Assembly: GCA_963277665.1 (NCBI GenBank)
Contig: OY728136.1
Span: 806,893,123-806,957,122, forward strand
Direction: 5' to 3'
DNA: 64,000 nt
DNA from: Viscum album
Lineage: Eukaryota > Streptophyta > Magnoliopsida > Santalales > Viscaceae
Shown here: positions 25,246-38,328 of the stretch, piece after piece
How the letters are laid out: each line of letters begins with the position of its first letter
Position numbering within the stretch: the first letter of the stretch is position 1
The notes under the pieces: model-generated
What the model saw: the letters and a program-made list of their open reading frames with translations, nothing else
The model's database searches: none
What the model was told of the DNA's origin: nothing
Made by a program: the position numbers and the translations under genes

Positions 25246-25469
25246 TCCCACAACACCTCCCTATATAGCGCTATTGGTACTATGGAACATACTCTAAAGA
25301 GGACGACGTGGTGCCCACCTTAAAAAAATCGATTAGGTCTCTGCCATGAGGATATTTGAGTATGTTGAGCCTCGTAGTCAATGTCCCCAAACTACGCCTC
25401 TCTGACTCACTGATGAAGTGGGAGAGTGATTGTAAGAGATCGAAGAAAAGATACTCCATCTCGATCCAC

Positions 25470-25660
25470 AAAGGATATCTTCAAAGTAGCTAGCTGCTCT
25501 GTCGCCTCACTCAGCAGCTGCATGCCAGACCTCCTGCTGCGTGAGTCAGCTAACATGTTCCCCTTCCCAGGAGTATAGACAATATCAAAGTCATAGTCCT
25601 TGGGGAACTACATCCATTCATATTGAAAACTAAAAACTAAAAACATTTTCTTCCACGAGG
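25470..25660 (-). pseudogene. C-terminal end of RNase H, element F
   Basis: The minus strand reads KDYDFDIVYTPGKGNMLADS followed by RSRRSGMQLL and TEQLATLKISFVD. This is the end of plant gypsy RNase H (DYD...Y.PGKAN..ADALSR) and the linker to integrase. The rest of RNase H and all of RT are missing upstream; the join to protease-side sequence lies at about 25660-25770. Confidence 0.75.
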
Positions 25661-25774
25661 GTGAAGCTGGAGGACTCACGAGTGATCAGCTATACCCTCC
25701 TATACATGAGTTTATCATGTGCTTTAGAGGTTTACTTTTTCACTGACTAAGGAAAACATCATCACAACATCGTA

Positions 25775-26040
25775 TATTAACCACAAACATTTTTACAAAT
25801 ACAATCACTCTATGAATGATATGTGGATGTCCAGTCATACCCAAAAATATTGTCATAAGGCCTCGACGCTACAACCAAGAAGTTCCAACCGAAACTATCA
25901 CCTCAAGGGTCAGATCACACCGTCGGCGTATGTGTGATTATCAAGCCTCATCCCAATGGTATCTCCAAAATTGAGGATCAATTTAATGGTTTAACCGGAA
26001 ACTCTAGGTCTTGAATAAGATTTGTGGAAGGAAGGAATAA
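25775..26040 (-). pseudogene. Aspartic protease relic, element F
   Basis: On the minus strand YDNIFGYDWTSTYHS-stop-SDC (25790-25862) matches the conserved protease end (FDVILGMDWL...H...DC). An active-site remnant, LFKT-stop-SF, is seen near 26020-26035, where family members have LFD-[ST]-G; the catalytic Asp and Gly are both lost. Several stops lie between. Confidence 0.6.
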
Positions 26041-27130
26041 TTGGAACCTTTTTATATTGATCACCTGCTAGTAGTTGTCACAGACCATACCCCAAATCAC
26101 TCCTAGATCCCTTAGGTCGCAATCCATGACCGCAAGAAGCTACTCTCTTCCCCTATCCTCCATCACACTAATCCTGGTAGGGACACCAATGGGGGTGGTT
26201 TTAAAATTTTTAAATGTACCACACCTCATGCAACTCCCCTAGCTCTACTCCCACATCTGTATCCCTACATAATCATCTATCCCTGCCACTTATTCTTCAT
26301 GAACCATTTTTACACACTCAATTCTCTAAGACTAGCACTAGTTTCCTTCTTTCACAATAATAACATGCACTGGCTACATCCACTTAGCCAGAGAATATTC
26401 AACCACAATGGTTCTCTCTAGAACCCTAACATATATAGGAATGAATATAGGAATAATGCTAGCTTAAATACCCCTAAAGACACCTCTCTCACAGGTCTGA
26501 GATCTAAAGCCCTGATCGTATTGTAATCATCGAGTACTCGAAATGATCAGTACGCCTCGATGAATACCTAGCTACCGAAATTTATTCCTAATGAAGCTAT
26601 AGAAGCTCAAGATAACTCTCAACCACCTCCTCAAGCCAGTCCTCAGCTGCCTGTGAGTTGGGCTTGCCTTGGAACCTGAGGGGTATCTGATGTTGAATCA
26701 CGTGTAAGGAACTAATCCAAATGTGTCCTTTACCAATACAGCTAGTTGTAACTGCTGACCAATAGGTAGTTATATATATGAAACACTAACTGAAGGTACT
26801 ATCTCGGGTAATGGTCCAATTACATAAGCATTGTCACTATGTGGACCATCCTCGTGGTCACTCACTGAAAAAAACTTGTTGCTAAGATCATCATCTTCTC
26901 GACTGGTCTCAACTAGGTGGAAGACTCTAGAAACCACCTCGAGCAAGCCCTCAACAGCATGGGATTCAATCTTGCCTCAAAACCACGGAGGCCTATAGTA
27001 CTATAACTCATGAATTGCGCTCAATCAGTGTCCACCATCTGCCAGTGTGGCTAGTGGTAACTATTTCCCAACAGGTGGTGGTGGTGCTGGTACACCACCC
27101 GAAAGTGAAAACATAAAAAGAGGGACCTAC
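26040..27130 (-). pseudogene. gag relic with internal duplication, element F
   Basis: Minus strand, from right to left: a proline-rich start (PAPPPPVG near 27060-27100), LPLATLADGGH, then a second similar stretch with IGQQLQLAVL near 26740-26770 and FQGKPNSQAAEDWLEEVVES at about 26610-26675, which is the capsid motif F.G...P..AEDWL. Half of a zinc knuckle (CMRCGTFKNF) lies near 26205-26240. The part 26925-27085 resembles 26626-26790 and looks like a tandem duplication of the gag N-terminal region. Stops occur throughout. Gag would form the particle and bind RNA in an intact relative. Confidence 0.65.
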
Positions 27131-27470
27131 ACCAGTTCCTCTTCACTCGGGGGGCCATCATCGTGGAATCTTTTGGGAATCCTATATGGTTGTATACACA
27201 TCAACATCCTTATAATGAATTGGTTCCCCATGGTCATTAAGATATACCTAGTAAGCTAACTCAAAAAAACACAATAAAACTTTTCAAGACACACACGTAA
27301 TCAATGTTTTCGTACATTAAGTCAGAAATCAAAAGTCAAGGTCCTAGTGTATGGATACGTTAGCAGCCACACCAACACTGGATTCCCTAAAATTATAACC
27401 ACACTCACTGCACATAACACTATTGCCATAAAAAAGATCAGAGTCTTATGGTCTATGGTAAAATAGACTC

Positions 27471-27481
27471 CTCTGATACCA
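27471..27481 (-). promoter_or_regulatory. Primer-binding site, element F
   Basis: The minus strand reads TGGTATCAGAG, an iMet-tRNA-type site, directly beside the inner end of the right LTR. It sets the orientation of F. Confidence 0.85.
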
Positions 27482-30400
27482 ATTTTTCATGAACCATCAC
27501 TCGGGGCACATGCCATGACTACCCCAAGCCCACCTTCTAAAGGTCAGGGGCTAGTGACTACCACCGAGAGGTGTATTCCCTAAAACCGAGAATTCATTGC
27601 CTTTATAACCTGTAAAACCGTGAAACAAAGCACACATTGACATATGAACACAAATAAACTTCATAGTAAAAAAAGTGTATACATTAAGAAAAAGGGGCCA
27701 GAATACAACCCAAATGGAAAGTACAAGAAAATTGAAAAGTATAAGTAAAATGAAACAACACTGGTGAACAACCGCCAAGGATCCCACCTGAAGGGTAGGT
27801 ATATCCCGATAATTGACCTCTATGTGGTCCGCCTCAACTAATGACCACCTCCGAGCTACCTCTAGTCCTGGTAATATCGTCCTTAGTCAGCATTATCTGT
27901 CATCTACACCAATCACAACAATGTGCAGGTGTAGCCCATGCATGGGTGAGTATAACGATACACTGTAGGGACCCCGAGACCCCCGAAGTTCTCTCAAAAT
28001 GCACAAAGGATAAACTACAAAACATGGAATCAATTGACAACCCTACATAAGTATATGCCCATATATATATCTATGTTATCATGTATGCCCATCTCATTCA
28101 TGGGGAAACACAAGGCCCAAATCATTTGCTCAAAGCTCAACTGTTCCATGAAGGAAAGAATACAATGAAGGTAACACCTAAATGGTATGTACCACAATAG
28201 GAACACCACACAATATAATACCACAAAGGTATCAACATAAAGGAATGTACCACACAAGTATGACACATAGATGAATACCACAAAGTTATCACCATGAAGG
28301 AATAGACTCAACTCATACCTAGTATAACTTATGTATGGTATTAAGGATGATTAGATGTAACTACTGAATCATCTTACTAGATTAAGAGGTAGACAAACAT
28401 AGGATCCTAAATAATTAAACCCACATCGAATCCTAGTACATAATCAGACCCACACATGATCCTAGAGTAGTCCTGCATGGATTCCTAGAGCGGATCCATA
28501 TGGGATCCTCAATCACAGACCCACAATGGATAAAAAAACACAGACCCACATAGGATACCTTTCTCATGTTACAACTTTCTACAGGGTTCCCACACTAAGT
28601 TGTCTTGATTTTGGGAGGATCCTCTATTCAAGCCACATTTCAATACTCTAAATGCCACGAAGTCCCATGAAGAAGTATCCCATCAGACTGCCACGTAAAA
28701 GGGGTATCAACACAACATATGGTGCGTCAATCGGACATCTGGTCGGTATGTTTTTTCCATTTTAGTCTTGAGGGATTGGTTGGATTCGTGATCGATCCAT
28801 CCAGGTCGCACACCAACAATATCCAAAACTCAAGTGGGTATACCAAAAGGACCATCTCGATATATGGTTTATGGTTCCCTATAAGTTTTATCATTTTGAC
28901 TCCGTATAAGGGAGATATGTCAAATTCAAGACCCCACAATAATAATAATAATAATAATATTGGGTGTTTCATGAAACCGATCCATGAACTAGAATTTAAT
29001 ATTCAACATTAGACTTAAATCAGCCGTATTAATTATAGGATCAGGTCACCACAGATCGTATGTCTATAGGACTTCACACGCAAGAGTTATAGAGGGTCGA
29101 AGATAAAATAATAATATATTATTGTTATTTGAGCATTTCGGGTACTCAATCAAAAAACCCAAAAACAACATCAAATATTGGACTCATAATTTCCGTCTCA
29201 GCGTTAGGGTCATACTACCACTGACGGTTCTTGAATCCAGGGTTTCATGGATAAGTTACAGATTAATTATGGTTTAACAACCAAAAATAATAATACAATT
29301 ATTTATATTATTATTATTTTATTCTTTTTTTGCTTAAATCCCATCTCAATTGAGATTCACGCACAAGGGTAGCGCCTCCACCTTATTCCAACAATTTCCT
29401 TTTTAATTTCATTATATTTTTAATCCAATTCATTTCAACTATTCCTCTCTACAATTAAATATTCTTTCCCCACAATTCTCATGCACTATTCTAGTGACAA
29501 ATCAAGCCCATGGCTACTCCTGCAACTCTAACCACATGCTTCCTCCACAAATCTAGAACCTTCGTCGCACCACCTATCTCTCCGAGAGAAACGTCCCAAA
29601 GACATGATAGATTTGCACATCCACATTGACCCTTCCATGGACCACTGCATCTTCATTCTAAACCCAAAAAATAAAATGATCGCATATTCGCAATCCTCGG
29701 GTCGAGGGCTCTGCGTCCATATGTCACGCACAACAGAATACTGCACTTCCTGTGCCAATAAATATTAGGCCACCTCCACCCGCAATCCATTGCGGCTTCG
29801 TTCCAAACCCAAAAAATTAAACGATCACATATTTTTGATCCTTTCGTTGAGTCATTCACATCCATATATCAATCTATAAAAAACATTGTGATTGTAGCGC
29901 CAATAAATATTAGGCGTCGAATAACGCACGAAGAATGCATAATGAATAAAAATTAAGATGAGCATGGTTTATGTGCGGGAAAATGGCCATGTTTGTCTGG
30001 CCATCGTCGTCATGAATTTTGGATATGAATAATCCATAATATAAATTCAAACATATATAAAAACCCCATCCTCGATTGCCTATTGGAGGTGGCGCGAGGA
30101 AGAAGACGAAGTAGATGAGATGGTGACGTCGACATTCATTTCTCCCGCGAGATGTTTCCAATATAGGATCAAGAGTTATCCTCGTTCTCTGATTCAAGAG
30201 GATGATCTTCAAAGGAGAGTGTTCTTAATTGTAAAAGATGATCCTCCAAATTCTCTACCCAATTATCCCTTTTCCAATGCTTTCCCTAAACTCAATAAAA
30301 TGAGGAACCAACTTATTACATTATGTTTATTAATTTAAGAAGTTATATAGGCTTTGTAAGTAAATTGAGGTTGGCACATTAACTAGGGGAACACCAAGGG

Positions 30401-31317
30401 ATTCCCACACATTAATTGGGAGTTTGGGTGGTCCCCACCACTATGCATTCAAAATTGTGGTTTCAAATAAATTAAATAAAAAGTAATTTTTTTTCTCCCA
30501 CAAAAATCGGAATAACTAACATCCACACTCTACCCACTGCGGTCAATGTGAAGGACTCTTTAAGTAAATATTGGTGTTGAGAGATCCACAGTGTCCTCAT
30601 ATTTTAATTCCAAGTACCGATTAAAAAGTTACAAAACGTCGTTCATGCGTTTAATAAGCGTACCCGAAAAAATGTTTGGAAAATTATTAGTAGCCACCCT
30701 AAACCCACGCATGTTGAGGTTACGCTCTACCCAAGTGAAACACACCCCAACGAAGCTAATGGTACACTCATTTTTCGAATCTGAGTTACCATTTAAATTT
30801 TTTGGATTTTACAATAAAATAATTGTCACATAATTATTTTATATATGGCCAAAAACTAACTTTCACTGGTGGCCCACGCTGTCCAATGTTAGTATCTACA
30901 TAAATAAATCATTCCCTCATGGGATCAGTGATGTTCTCCGATTTTCAATCCATGCTACCATTTTTGATTTATAAGCTCTTGAAAAATAAAACAATTTATT
31001 TAATTATTTTATTTACGGTTATTCCATTAATGGTTTTTCTCACATGAGGCTAGTTCCAACTAACCATAAGTCGCATCTAGGGTAAACCCTCCATACTGAA
31101 CGCAACGGTGCTCTCAGATTTCTTATCTGAGTTACTATTTAGGATTTATATCAAATTTTCAAGAAAAATGCCTACACCCACTAATTAAAACTCATCCAAA
31201 CATAGACTGATCATTCCAGTCACTCCAGGCCTTAGAATTGTGTGCCGTTAGATTTCGTGGTCACGAAAAAATTCCACATAATTAAAAACAATTATACAGA
31301 ATTTTTGATACATTAAT
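27482..31317 (-). mobile_element. Element F 5' LTR
   Basis: Length 3836 against 3853 for the other LTR. The outer end (31313-31317) has lost the TG dinucleotide; the minus strand reads ATTAATGTATC where the other LTR has TGTAATGTCCC. A (AAT)n run lies at 28937-28959. Open frames at 27551-27787, 28719-29012 and 29528-29865 are LTR sequence without known domains. Confidence 0.85.
28937..28959. repeat. (AAT)n microsatellite
   Basis: About seven AAT units within the F 5' LTR. The other F LTR has a mixed (AAT)n/(ATT)n run at the matching place (22206-22232). Confidence 0.9.
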
Positions 31318-31858
31318 CATATATATTTCATTATGATTTTTAATAAATTATAATTTTTTTATGAAAAAACACCTTTGGAAGAAAAAAATAATGTACATTT
31401 CATTTTATATTTAATTGGTTAAAATATTCATTCCTCATTAATTGCTAAACCAATAATTCATTATCAATTTATTATGACCATAATTTATCATAATTTCGTT
31501 AATAATGTTCATAAACACTTACATAATGTCATGTTTATATCATATTATATTATATATAATATTTTAATAATACATTTTTATTTTATTAAACTCTATCTTG
31601 CATGTAATGCAAGATATCGAGTAACTAAACACTTTCCTATAACTCAACATATCGATGAAGGTTGATATTGCATGCATCATAAGATATCCTTATAATTCAT
31701 TCATTACAAGATATATCATGTATTGAATATATATAATCTATTTAAATAGTATATATATTATAATGTATCTAGATAATATATTCCCTTACATGATTGGTGA
31801 TCCATGTTATGCACGCTATCAATTACAAAGTTGTAAATTAGAATTTTAGGGTGTTACA
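31318..31858 (-). mobile_element. Element A, 5' LTR, segment 3 of 3
   Basis: Begins with the right copy of the F target duplication (CATAT) and aligns with about 2470-3016 of the A 3' LTR. It ends in GGGTGTTACA, the reverse complement of the LTR start TGTAACACCC. The next base belongs to element B's LTR. The 63-codon frame at 31474-31665 is chance. Confidence 0.8.
31594..31616. promoter_or_regulatory. Perfect dyad in U3 of element A LTR
   Basis: TATCTTGCAT and ATGCAAGATA are perfect 10-base inverted copies with a 3-base spacer, about 245 bases inside the LTR start. Diverged versions occur at the same place in the A 3' LTR (near 2755), B (near 35452), and D (TTGC...GCAA near 58540-58555). It could be a protein-binding site in the LTR promoter; that role is inferred. 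Confidence 0.5.
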
Positions 31859-31991
31859 ACTGTTGTCAAGTAGATCATTTTATAACATCTCAAGAATAGT
31901 ATTCATGAAATTATTATCATATTTATACATAAATTATAATTCCAAAAAAAGATTCATTAAATATGTTTCTAAAAAATGATTCAGTGTATAA

Positions 31992-33330
31992 ATTGACATG
32001 GATGGCTCCACAATCCCATGGTTCTCTCTCTCTCACTCAGGCTAGTACCCTCTAGGGTTTCCTGATGAATATCATAGAAACTTCTATAATGAAAATTCAG
32101 ATCTCTTACCATTATCACCAATCATTCCCCCACTTTGTCCCTAAAATGGTGAGTGTTTCTCTCTTTTCTTCCTCTCCAATTTCATGACTAATGGACTCAT
32201 CACATTATTCTTTAGCTGGTTACCCTCTTTTTCTTCCATTTGAGATTCAGGGATTATTCATCTTTTTTCCTCATTGGCATCCCCATCTTTACTCCCTACT
32301 ACTCTTCCATAATGTCTTGCATTAAACCCTCATGCGTATTATTGATTTTTCACTTTCTCAATGCCAATACATTCTATATTTTTGGGAATCATGTTTTAGG
32401 AGGTTTAGTGATTATGTAGCTTGGGGTATCATTCAACATCATCACATATCATTTTCCGTCACCCTCCTATTAGTCCAAATTTTTATTCTGGGACAATGGT
32501 GTGATTATAATATATGGATTGTGATTTGGTTTTTGATTGGTTTCTCAGTTGTTTCGTTTTTTGTGTGGAAATCATAGTTTGGTTCATTTTTTGCACATTG
32601 TGGTGTTGGTTAATTCCTAATCCACTCTTACCATTATATTATTTACACATAAACCTATTTTTTAGAGAGATTACTCACTATAGGGCGTTGGGATAATAAT
32701 GTGATACTTTTTTCTTCATGTGTGTGCCACATTCATTTGTGGTGCTAGAATTTTTAATCAGGTGATGATTGAAATGTCACTTTGGTGATGATCCTGCAAT
32801 GTGTTTTTTGTTTTTGAGAGATGGAATGTGTTATGGGGTTTAATGTTTGTCAATGATGATGGATTGTAGATGTGGTTATATAATTTATATTCTATTTGGA
32901 TTTTTTATGGTCAGTTGTAGTGGAATTGACATTTGCGACTCATTTGGATTTGGTAGTCCTGATATTTATTAATAGTTTAGAGTTCTAATGTTCTGTGGTT
33001 GGGATTTTGTCATCGATGATGATGGCGCTTTAACAACCATGATTATTGAACCTAGTTATCTTTAAAAAAAATTATTTGGTGGTATGACATGTTGATTTTT
33101 ATTATGGTATGATACACAAGGTAGTTGGTGGGCCGAGGTGGTAATTTTTACTTTTATTTGAATTATGACGTTTTATAATTAAAACATTATTGGTGAGTTG
33201 GTTTTTGTGGATGATATAAAGGTAGTGTGAATAAGTTTTTGTGGTTTTTTGTTTTGTGGTACTTATCTTAAGGATCCAACTAATCCAAAAAAATATTTTT
33301 AAAACTAATAAAAAATATTCTATGGGGTAT
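31992..33330. mobile_element. Insertion G of unknown type in B LTR
   Basis: A 1.3-kb block absent from the B 5' LTR and from the A LTRs, where the sequence is continuous. It is flanked by near-copies of AAAAATGATTCA...TATAA (31972-31991 and 33331-33351), resembling an aged 15-20-bp target duplication, as made by LINE-type retroposition. The left part is pyrimidine-rich and resembles a plant 5' leader ((TC)n, TAGGGTTTC), with ATGGTGAGT at about 32146. The rest is T/G-rich and the right end A-rich. The 81-codon frame at 32332-32577 shows no known domain. I do not recognise the insertion. Confidence 0.5.
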
Positions 33331-33349
33331 AAAAATGATTCAATATTAT

Positions 33350-33970
33350 AATAATGGAGATGGTATTTCATGTGTATGCATTAGTAGCATTCCCATATTT
33401 CAATTTTCATTATGGAAAGAAGGTGAGTAAAGACATATAATTAAATAATGAACATAATAGCATAAATAACATGTTATTTAATCATAATATATATATATAT
33501 ATATTGCATGGTACATAAAATGTATCACATCATGTTGAGGAAGTGGTGGTGTCGATGTCTACAACAGACATTATCACTTTTTAGTGAATGAATGTGTTAT
33601 AATGTAAATCATGTATATATATATTTATATATTTTTTTTCTAAAGAGTTAATGAGTTTATGAATTTTTTATATATTTTTTATTTGGGTCATTTTTTAATT
33701 ATAATCATCCATTACACATTTCATGTTTTGTGTGATTGAACCACATCACTTTTAAGAGGCGGTGTCTCATACTTCAATAAACAATGTTATCATATTTTAA
33801 AGAAAAATGAAATTATAAAAGTATGTGTTATATAAGAATTATCAATTAATATATATATATATATATATCTTATATATCATATTTAAACCTATTTTGCATC
33901 ATAATTCCAACCATTGATGGTGGTAACTGGAAAATGAACAACCATCGTTTCATGAGTGGTAGTTCACCGT
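33350..33970 (-). repeat. LTR hairpin array (element B 3' LTR)
   Basis: Units near 33357, 33530, 33745 and 33935 correspond to those at 39860-40480. Recognisable words include GAGATGGTATTTCATGTGTATGC, TTGAGGAAGTGGTGGTGTCGATG and TTAAGAGGCGGTGTCTCATAC. Stems are mostly decayed. Confidence 0.5.
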
Positions 33971-36879
33971 ACACGTAAATTGTATCATCTTTACACATTA
34001 GATGGAAGTGTGTGTAAGTGTATATCAAAACCATTTCATAGAAAAATATTGTTATATTCATTATAATACTGTTTTTATATAATAATATAATAAGGATATT
34101 TGAGGGATGGGGAATGGAAATGGATCAAATGTGCCTAAGGGAATATGTTACATCTTAATTGGTTAAATCCTTTTATTTTATACCAAAACGCTTCCTCAGA
34201 TTTCATTAAGGAAAAGTTTAGGTTTCTAGGATGATCTTATGGGTTTTTTGGAGGTTTTGTGTAACATTTGTTCCAAATAAAAGTGGATTGAAAGGTGTGA
34301 GGATGTGTAAGGAGAGGAGTCCTTTTTATATTTTTGAAGTAGTGGCCCTCTTATATATATTTTGAAAATATAATAATATACATGTTTTACACATTGAAAA
34401 TGGATCAAATAATGGACCCCATTTGATTCCATATATTATAAGGTCAATATATTCAAATATAATTACTTTGTACATGTTTCATGCTCAATTGGTCCCTCAA
34501 TGTTAACTTATAGCCCCTTATGAAGCATAAATTTACCTTCATTGTTGTAATAAAATCTATTTAAATTCATTAATATTTTTGGTCAAAATATAATTTTAAT
34601 ATATTATAAAATATAAATAATTATTATTTCAAATATAGAAAACATTTTTCAAATTCTAGTAACATAATCGGCATAAATTTATCTAAATTTAATCATGCGA
34701 ATGGGACAACAATGAATGATTTAAGGTAAAAATGTACAAAAGATTGATTTGTTTTTTTACGAAATATTAATGTGAAATTTATTATAATTATATATATTTT
34801 ATTAATTGATAAAAATTTATCTAAATAATATTTTAAGAAAATAACATTTTAATTTAATCATATAAATAAATTGTCTGAAATGTATGCTGTGAATAAAATC
34901 ATAGTATGTTTAACTATTTTTTAAAAATTGAAATATCAGAGAAAAAAATGTCACCACAAGAAAATATATTCGTTTTTATTCCATGAATGAAGAATATTTT
35001 GACATATTTAATTTATTAAATGTTTAATATTAGGATTTAAGATGGGTTCTCCATTAGATGTTGGAAAAAATACTTTTATAAAAGTATTGCATTTTTTGTG
35101 TAATGATGGGTTTTTTGTATTATGCTATGAAATATATTATATTAGTGAAAAAAAATTTGTTTTGTATATATAATTTATAAATATATTCAATATCACTAAA
35201 TAATTTTAATTAATTTAATTTATTTAGTTAAAATATTTTTGTTGGCATAAAAATTGGTTTCTATAGAAATATTCTATTTATATTCAATTCATAAATATAT
35301 TGATTTCTAATTAACTTTTGACCAATTAATTAATTTTATATTTATTTAAAAAAATTAATAAGTTAGATAATCATGTTTATAACATATAACATAATAGATA
35401 TATGAGGTGTTTTTAAATTAAATTATAATATTTAAATATACACTTGGTCTTGTGTGTAATGAAAGATATCAAAAATGATTCTTCTTCCGTGTAAAGAAGT
35501 AGAACATAGTGTTTTTGCAAATTGAATGTCATAGAATATATCGAATCTTTATATAATATTAAAATTATTTTATATTATCTTGGTATTTTATTTATTTATG
35601 TGCTTGGTGTCTCATTTCATACACACTATCAAATATAAGGTTCTCTCTTTAGAATAACACGGTGTTACATTAACCCCACATTAATTAGATTGCATCCTAA
35701 CAAACATAATTTCTGAAATAATGGTTTTATATTTTATCATAATCTATGTTTGACAAGAACAGATCAAAAATAGTGTATGTAACAAATTTTATTAATAAAA
35801 GAGAAAGGAATGTACAATGGACAAGTAATTTGGTTCCCTAGTTCTAAAACATTTGTGGGAAATAGAATCATGGATACAAAAGAAATATACAATAATCATG
35901 TTTTGATGGAGAGTTATAGAGATCATATTTATATTAATGTTTATGACTAAAAAACCATAAACCATATAAGTTAATAATGTTCATTGATATCATAAAAATA
36001 ATGATAATTGGATAATATTTTATAAGGATAATTTTATGATTTTAAAAACTCTCATTATATATAAGTAAAAATTCATTTATATTTCATAAACACGATAATA
36101 TCCTTCATCCTTACCTTGATTTATTTATACATCATCTCATAGAACAATATTAATTTTATAGTGGTTTAATATATCAATCTTTATAAACATACAATTAGTT
36201 CAATATAATCAGTTTTATAAATATATTACATTTCTAAATAATTATGTTCAACACTTTGGAAATAAGGTCAATGTATTTCTCAAATAATATTATCATTTTC
36301 CTTCAATCAACATTAATTATATCTAAATTGACACATTTCAAAAATGTGAATAGCTTCATATTGTATCCTCTTTAAATAAACTAATCACTAAAATTACAAT
36401 AAAACCATATTGGAAACATGAATTCTTCTATATTACATAAGTAAGGAACATGTTATATGAATTATTCATTAAATTCAAAAGTGTTGTAAAATCCATCAGT
36501 GATATAATAAAAAACATTGTGTAAAATATCATTAATATGTTCCATGTTAATAACCACCTATTCAAATCAGTCATTTGGTTATCATTTTCTCAACATTAGG
36601 AACATATTAAGTGTTTCCATTCCCTAAATCATGTGGTTTTCTTAAAGGTAACATTCCACTGAATAAATATCAAATCATTATTGAAAATTTACTTCAGTAC
36701 AATCTTAATATAATTCACAATTCATGTGGTGAGAATATAATCAATGAAATACATTTACAAATATGTTCATAGATCTAATATGTAAGCATGTTAGTCATTT
36801 CACATCAATTTTATCAATAACATAATCTTGACCATGATCCCTTAGCCTCTTATGTGATAGATTCCACTAATTATTTTCT

Positions 36880-37660
36880 GATTTTCTTTCATAGTGTCCC
36901 ATATCTACAGTATTGTATCAGTAGAAAGAAATTATATGCTTCATTTACATGCACTCATGAGCCTAGTTACCCTTTTCTATATACATATAACAAACTACCA
37001 ATCCCTTAAATCATTTACCATGGTGATTCTTTCCTTATTTATCACTTATATGTAAAATATTTAAACATATTTCTTCATTGAATCATTCTTATTTTCATTT
37101 TTATAAGAATTCCTCTTCATGTATTTTTTTTCCTTGAATATATTAATTCTAGACATGTTTTTCTCAAAAATAATGACTTAGAAAACACCATATGATTAAT
37201 TATTTTGGGAGACTACTTTCCATCAAATACTATTATAAAGACCCTTGGATAAGTGGTAAATAATGCACTATGTGTTGAATTTTTTATATTTATCATAAAT
37301 TTCCATCCATGTTAAAAAAATATTCATACTCTACAACAATTTAATCATTTGTTTTCTTTAAACATAGGAACAATCTCTTCATCAAATTTTCTTTCTAATG
37401 AGGGAAGTATTTATCAAAGAATTTCTTTTTAAAAGTTCTTCATTCCTTGATTTCGTTTTATCATCTGTCGTAGTATTATGAATAAATGACCAACATCGAT
37501 CAACATTTCCACCAAGACAATATACTACATGTGTAACCTTTTCTTATTGACCACATCCTGATGCCATGAATATCATCTCCAATGACATAATCCATTGCTC
37601 TGAATCCAATGGATCAATAGTCCAACAATATAATGGGAGACTATTTCACAAAACGTGATC
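36880..37660 (-). pseudogene. gag relic, element B
   Basis: On the minus strand DPLDSEQWIMSLEMIFMASG, then EKVTHVVYCLGGN, DRCWSFIHN and FDKYFPSLERKFDEEIVP (about 37380-37640) match the plant gypsy capsid pattern (P.DAE.W...LEKIF...G, EKV..A.Y.L.G.A..WW). Downstream, near 36890-36990, two decayed zinc knuckles can be read: CYMYIEKGN-stop-AHEC and YNTVDMGHYERKS. Stops and frame changes occur, so the protein is not made as such. Confidence 0.65.
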
Positions 37661-38328
37661 CAACATATGGGATACATTATAAATAATAGTTTTATCTATT
37701 AAGGGATATTTATTTTTAATAACCTGACTAATAATACATAATATATCAATAAAATTATTAGTTCTCATAGTTGCTACATTTACTTTCTCTATAGTGAATC
37801 ATTTAAATTTACAATGGGTATTGATACTATTTTTTTCTAGAATCCATTTTTTGAATTCTCATATACTATATAATCTCATAATATCATAACATCTATTTGC
37901 AAAAAAATTTATATCATAAATGATAAACTTATGCCTCGTGATAACTATAATCATAATCATTGGGATCATTAGTGAAATATTTTCATTCAAATCCTTCATA
38001 AATTATAGGTATGGAAAATGTTAAATATACTAACTGTATCCATAAATATTGTCTAAACAGATACACATTAAATTATATTTTTATATAGTAGGATACACCG
38101 ATTTAGGACCAACACACCTTATTAGTGTGGTAACTCCAAAGTACATCTATTACTGAACCACATCCACTTGTAGTATCCAAATGTGGATATATTTCTATGA
38201 ATACCCAGATAATATCCACATTACCAAAATATTATGATGTTCTTCTCTAATTATCCTCAACGTAATCATTTTTTTGTACTCCATATCTATTATTTCTAAC
38301 TTGTTTCTAGGGGTACTCATAAACCACA

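Larger units (their letters stand above)
20750..31317 (-). mobile_element. Element F: internally deleted Ty3/gypsy element
   Basis: A 10.6-kb element with LTRs at 20750-24602 and 27482-31317 and an interior of only 2.9 kb, against roughly 5 kb for an intact gag-pol interior. Orientation is minus, shown by the PBS at 27471-27481 beside the right LTR and integrase sequence beside the left LTR. The base composition is less AT-rich than the surroundings. Relics of gag, protease, the end of RNase H, the integrase zinc domain and the integrase C-terminus are present. RT and the integrase core are missing. Its LTR (start TGTAATGTCCC) is not related to the A-E family. Confidence 0.85.
31859..35669 (-). 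mobile_element. Element B 3' LTR (right 2.5 kb), interrupted by G
   Basis: Sequence from 31859 aligns with about 39725 onward of the B 5' LTR and ends in GGTGTTACA at 35669. Without insertion G the piece is about 2.46 kb, the same as 39725-42185. The missing first 1.4 kb (on the element A side) is explained if A is inserted here, with the remainder left of the window. A TATA-like word (minus strand ATATAAAAAGG) lies near 34322-34332. Confidence 0.7.

Noticed and set aside
32332..32577. 81-codon frame rich in Trp, Phe and Cys in insertion G
   Set aside because: It has no homology I can recognise, composition follows the T/G-rich DNA, and an overlapping frame of similar length exists. It is left as part of an unknown insertion.
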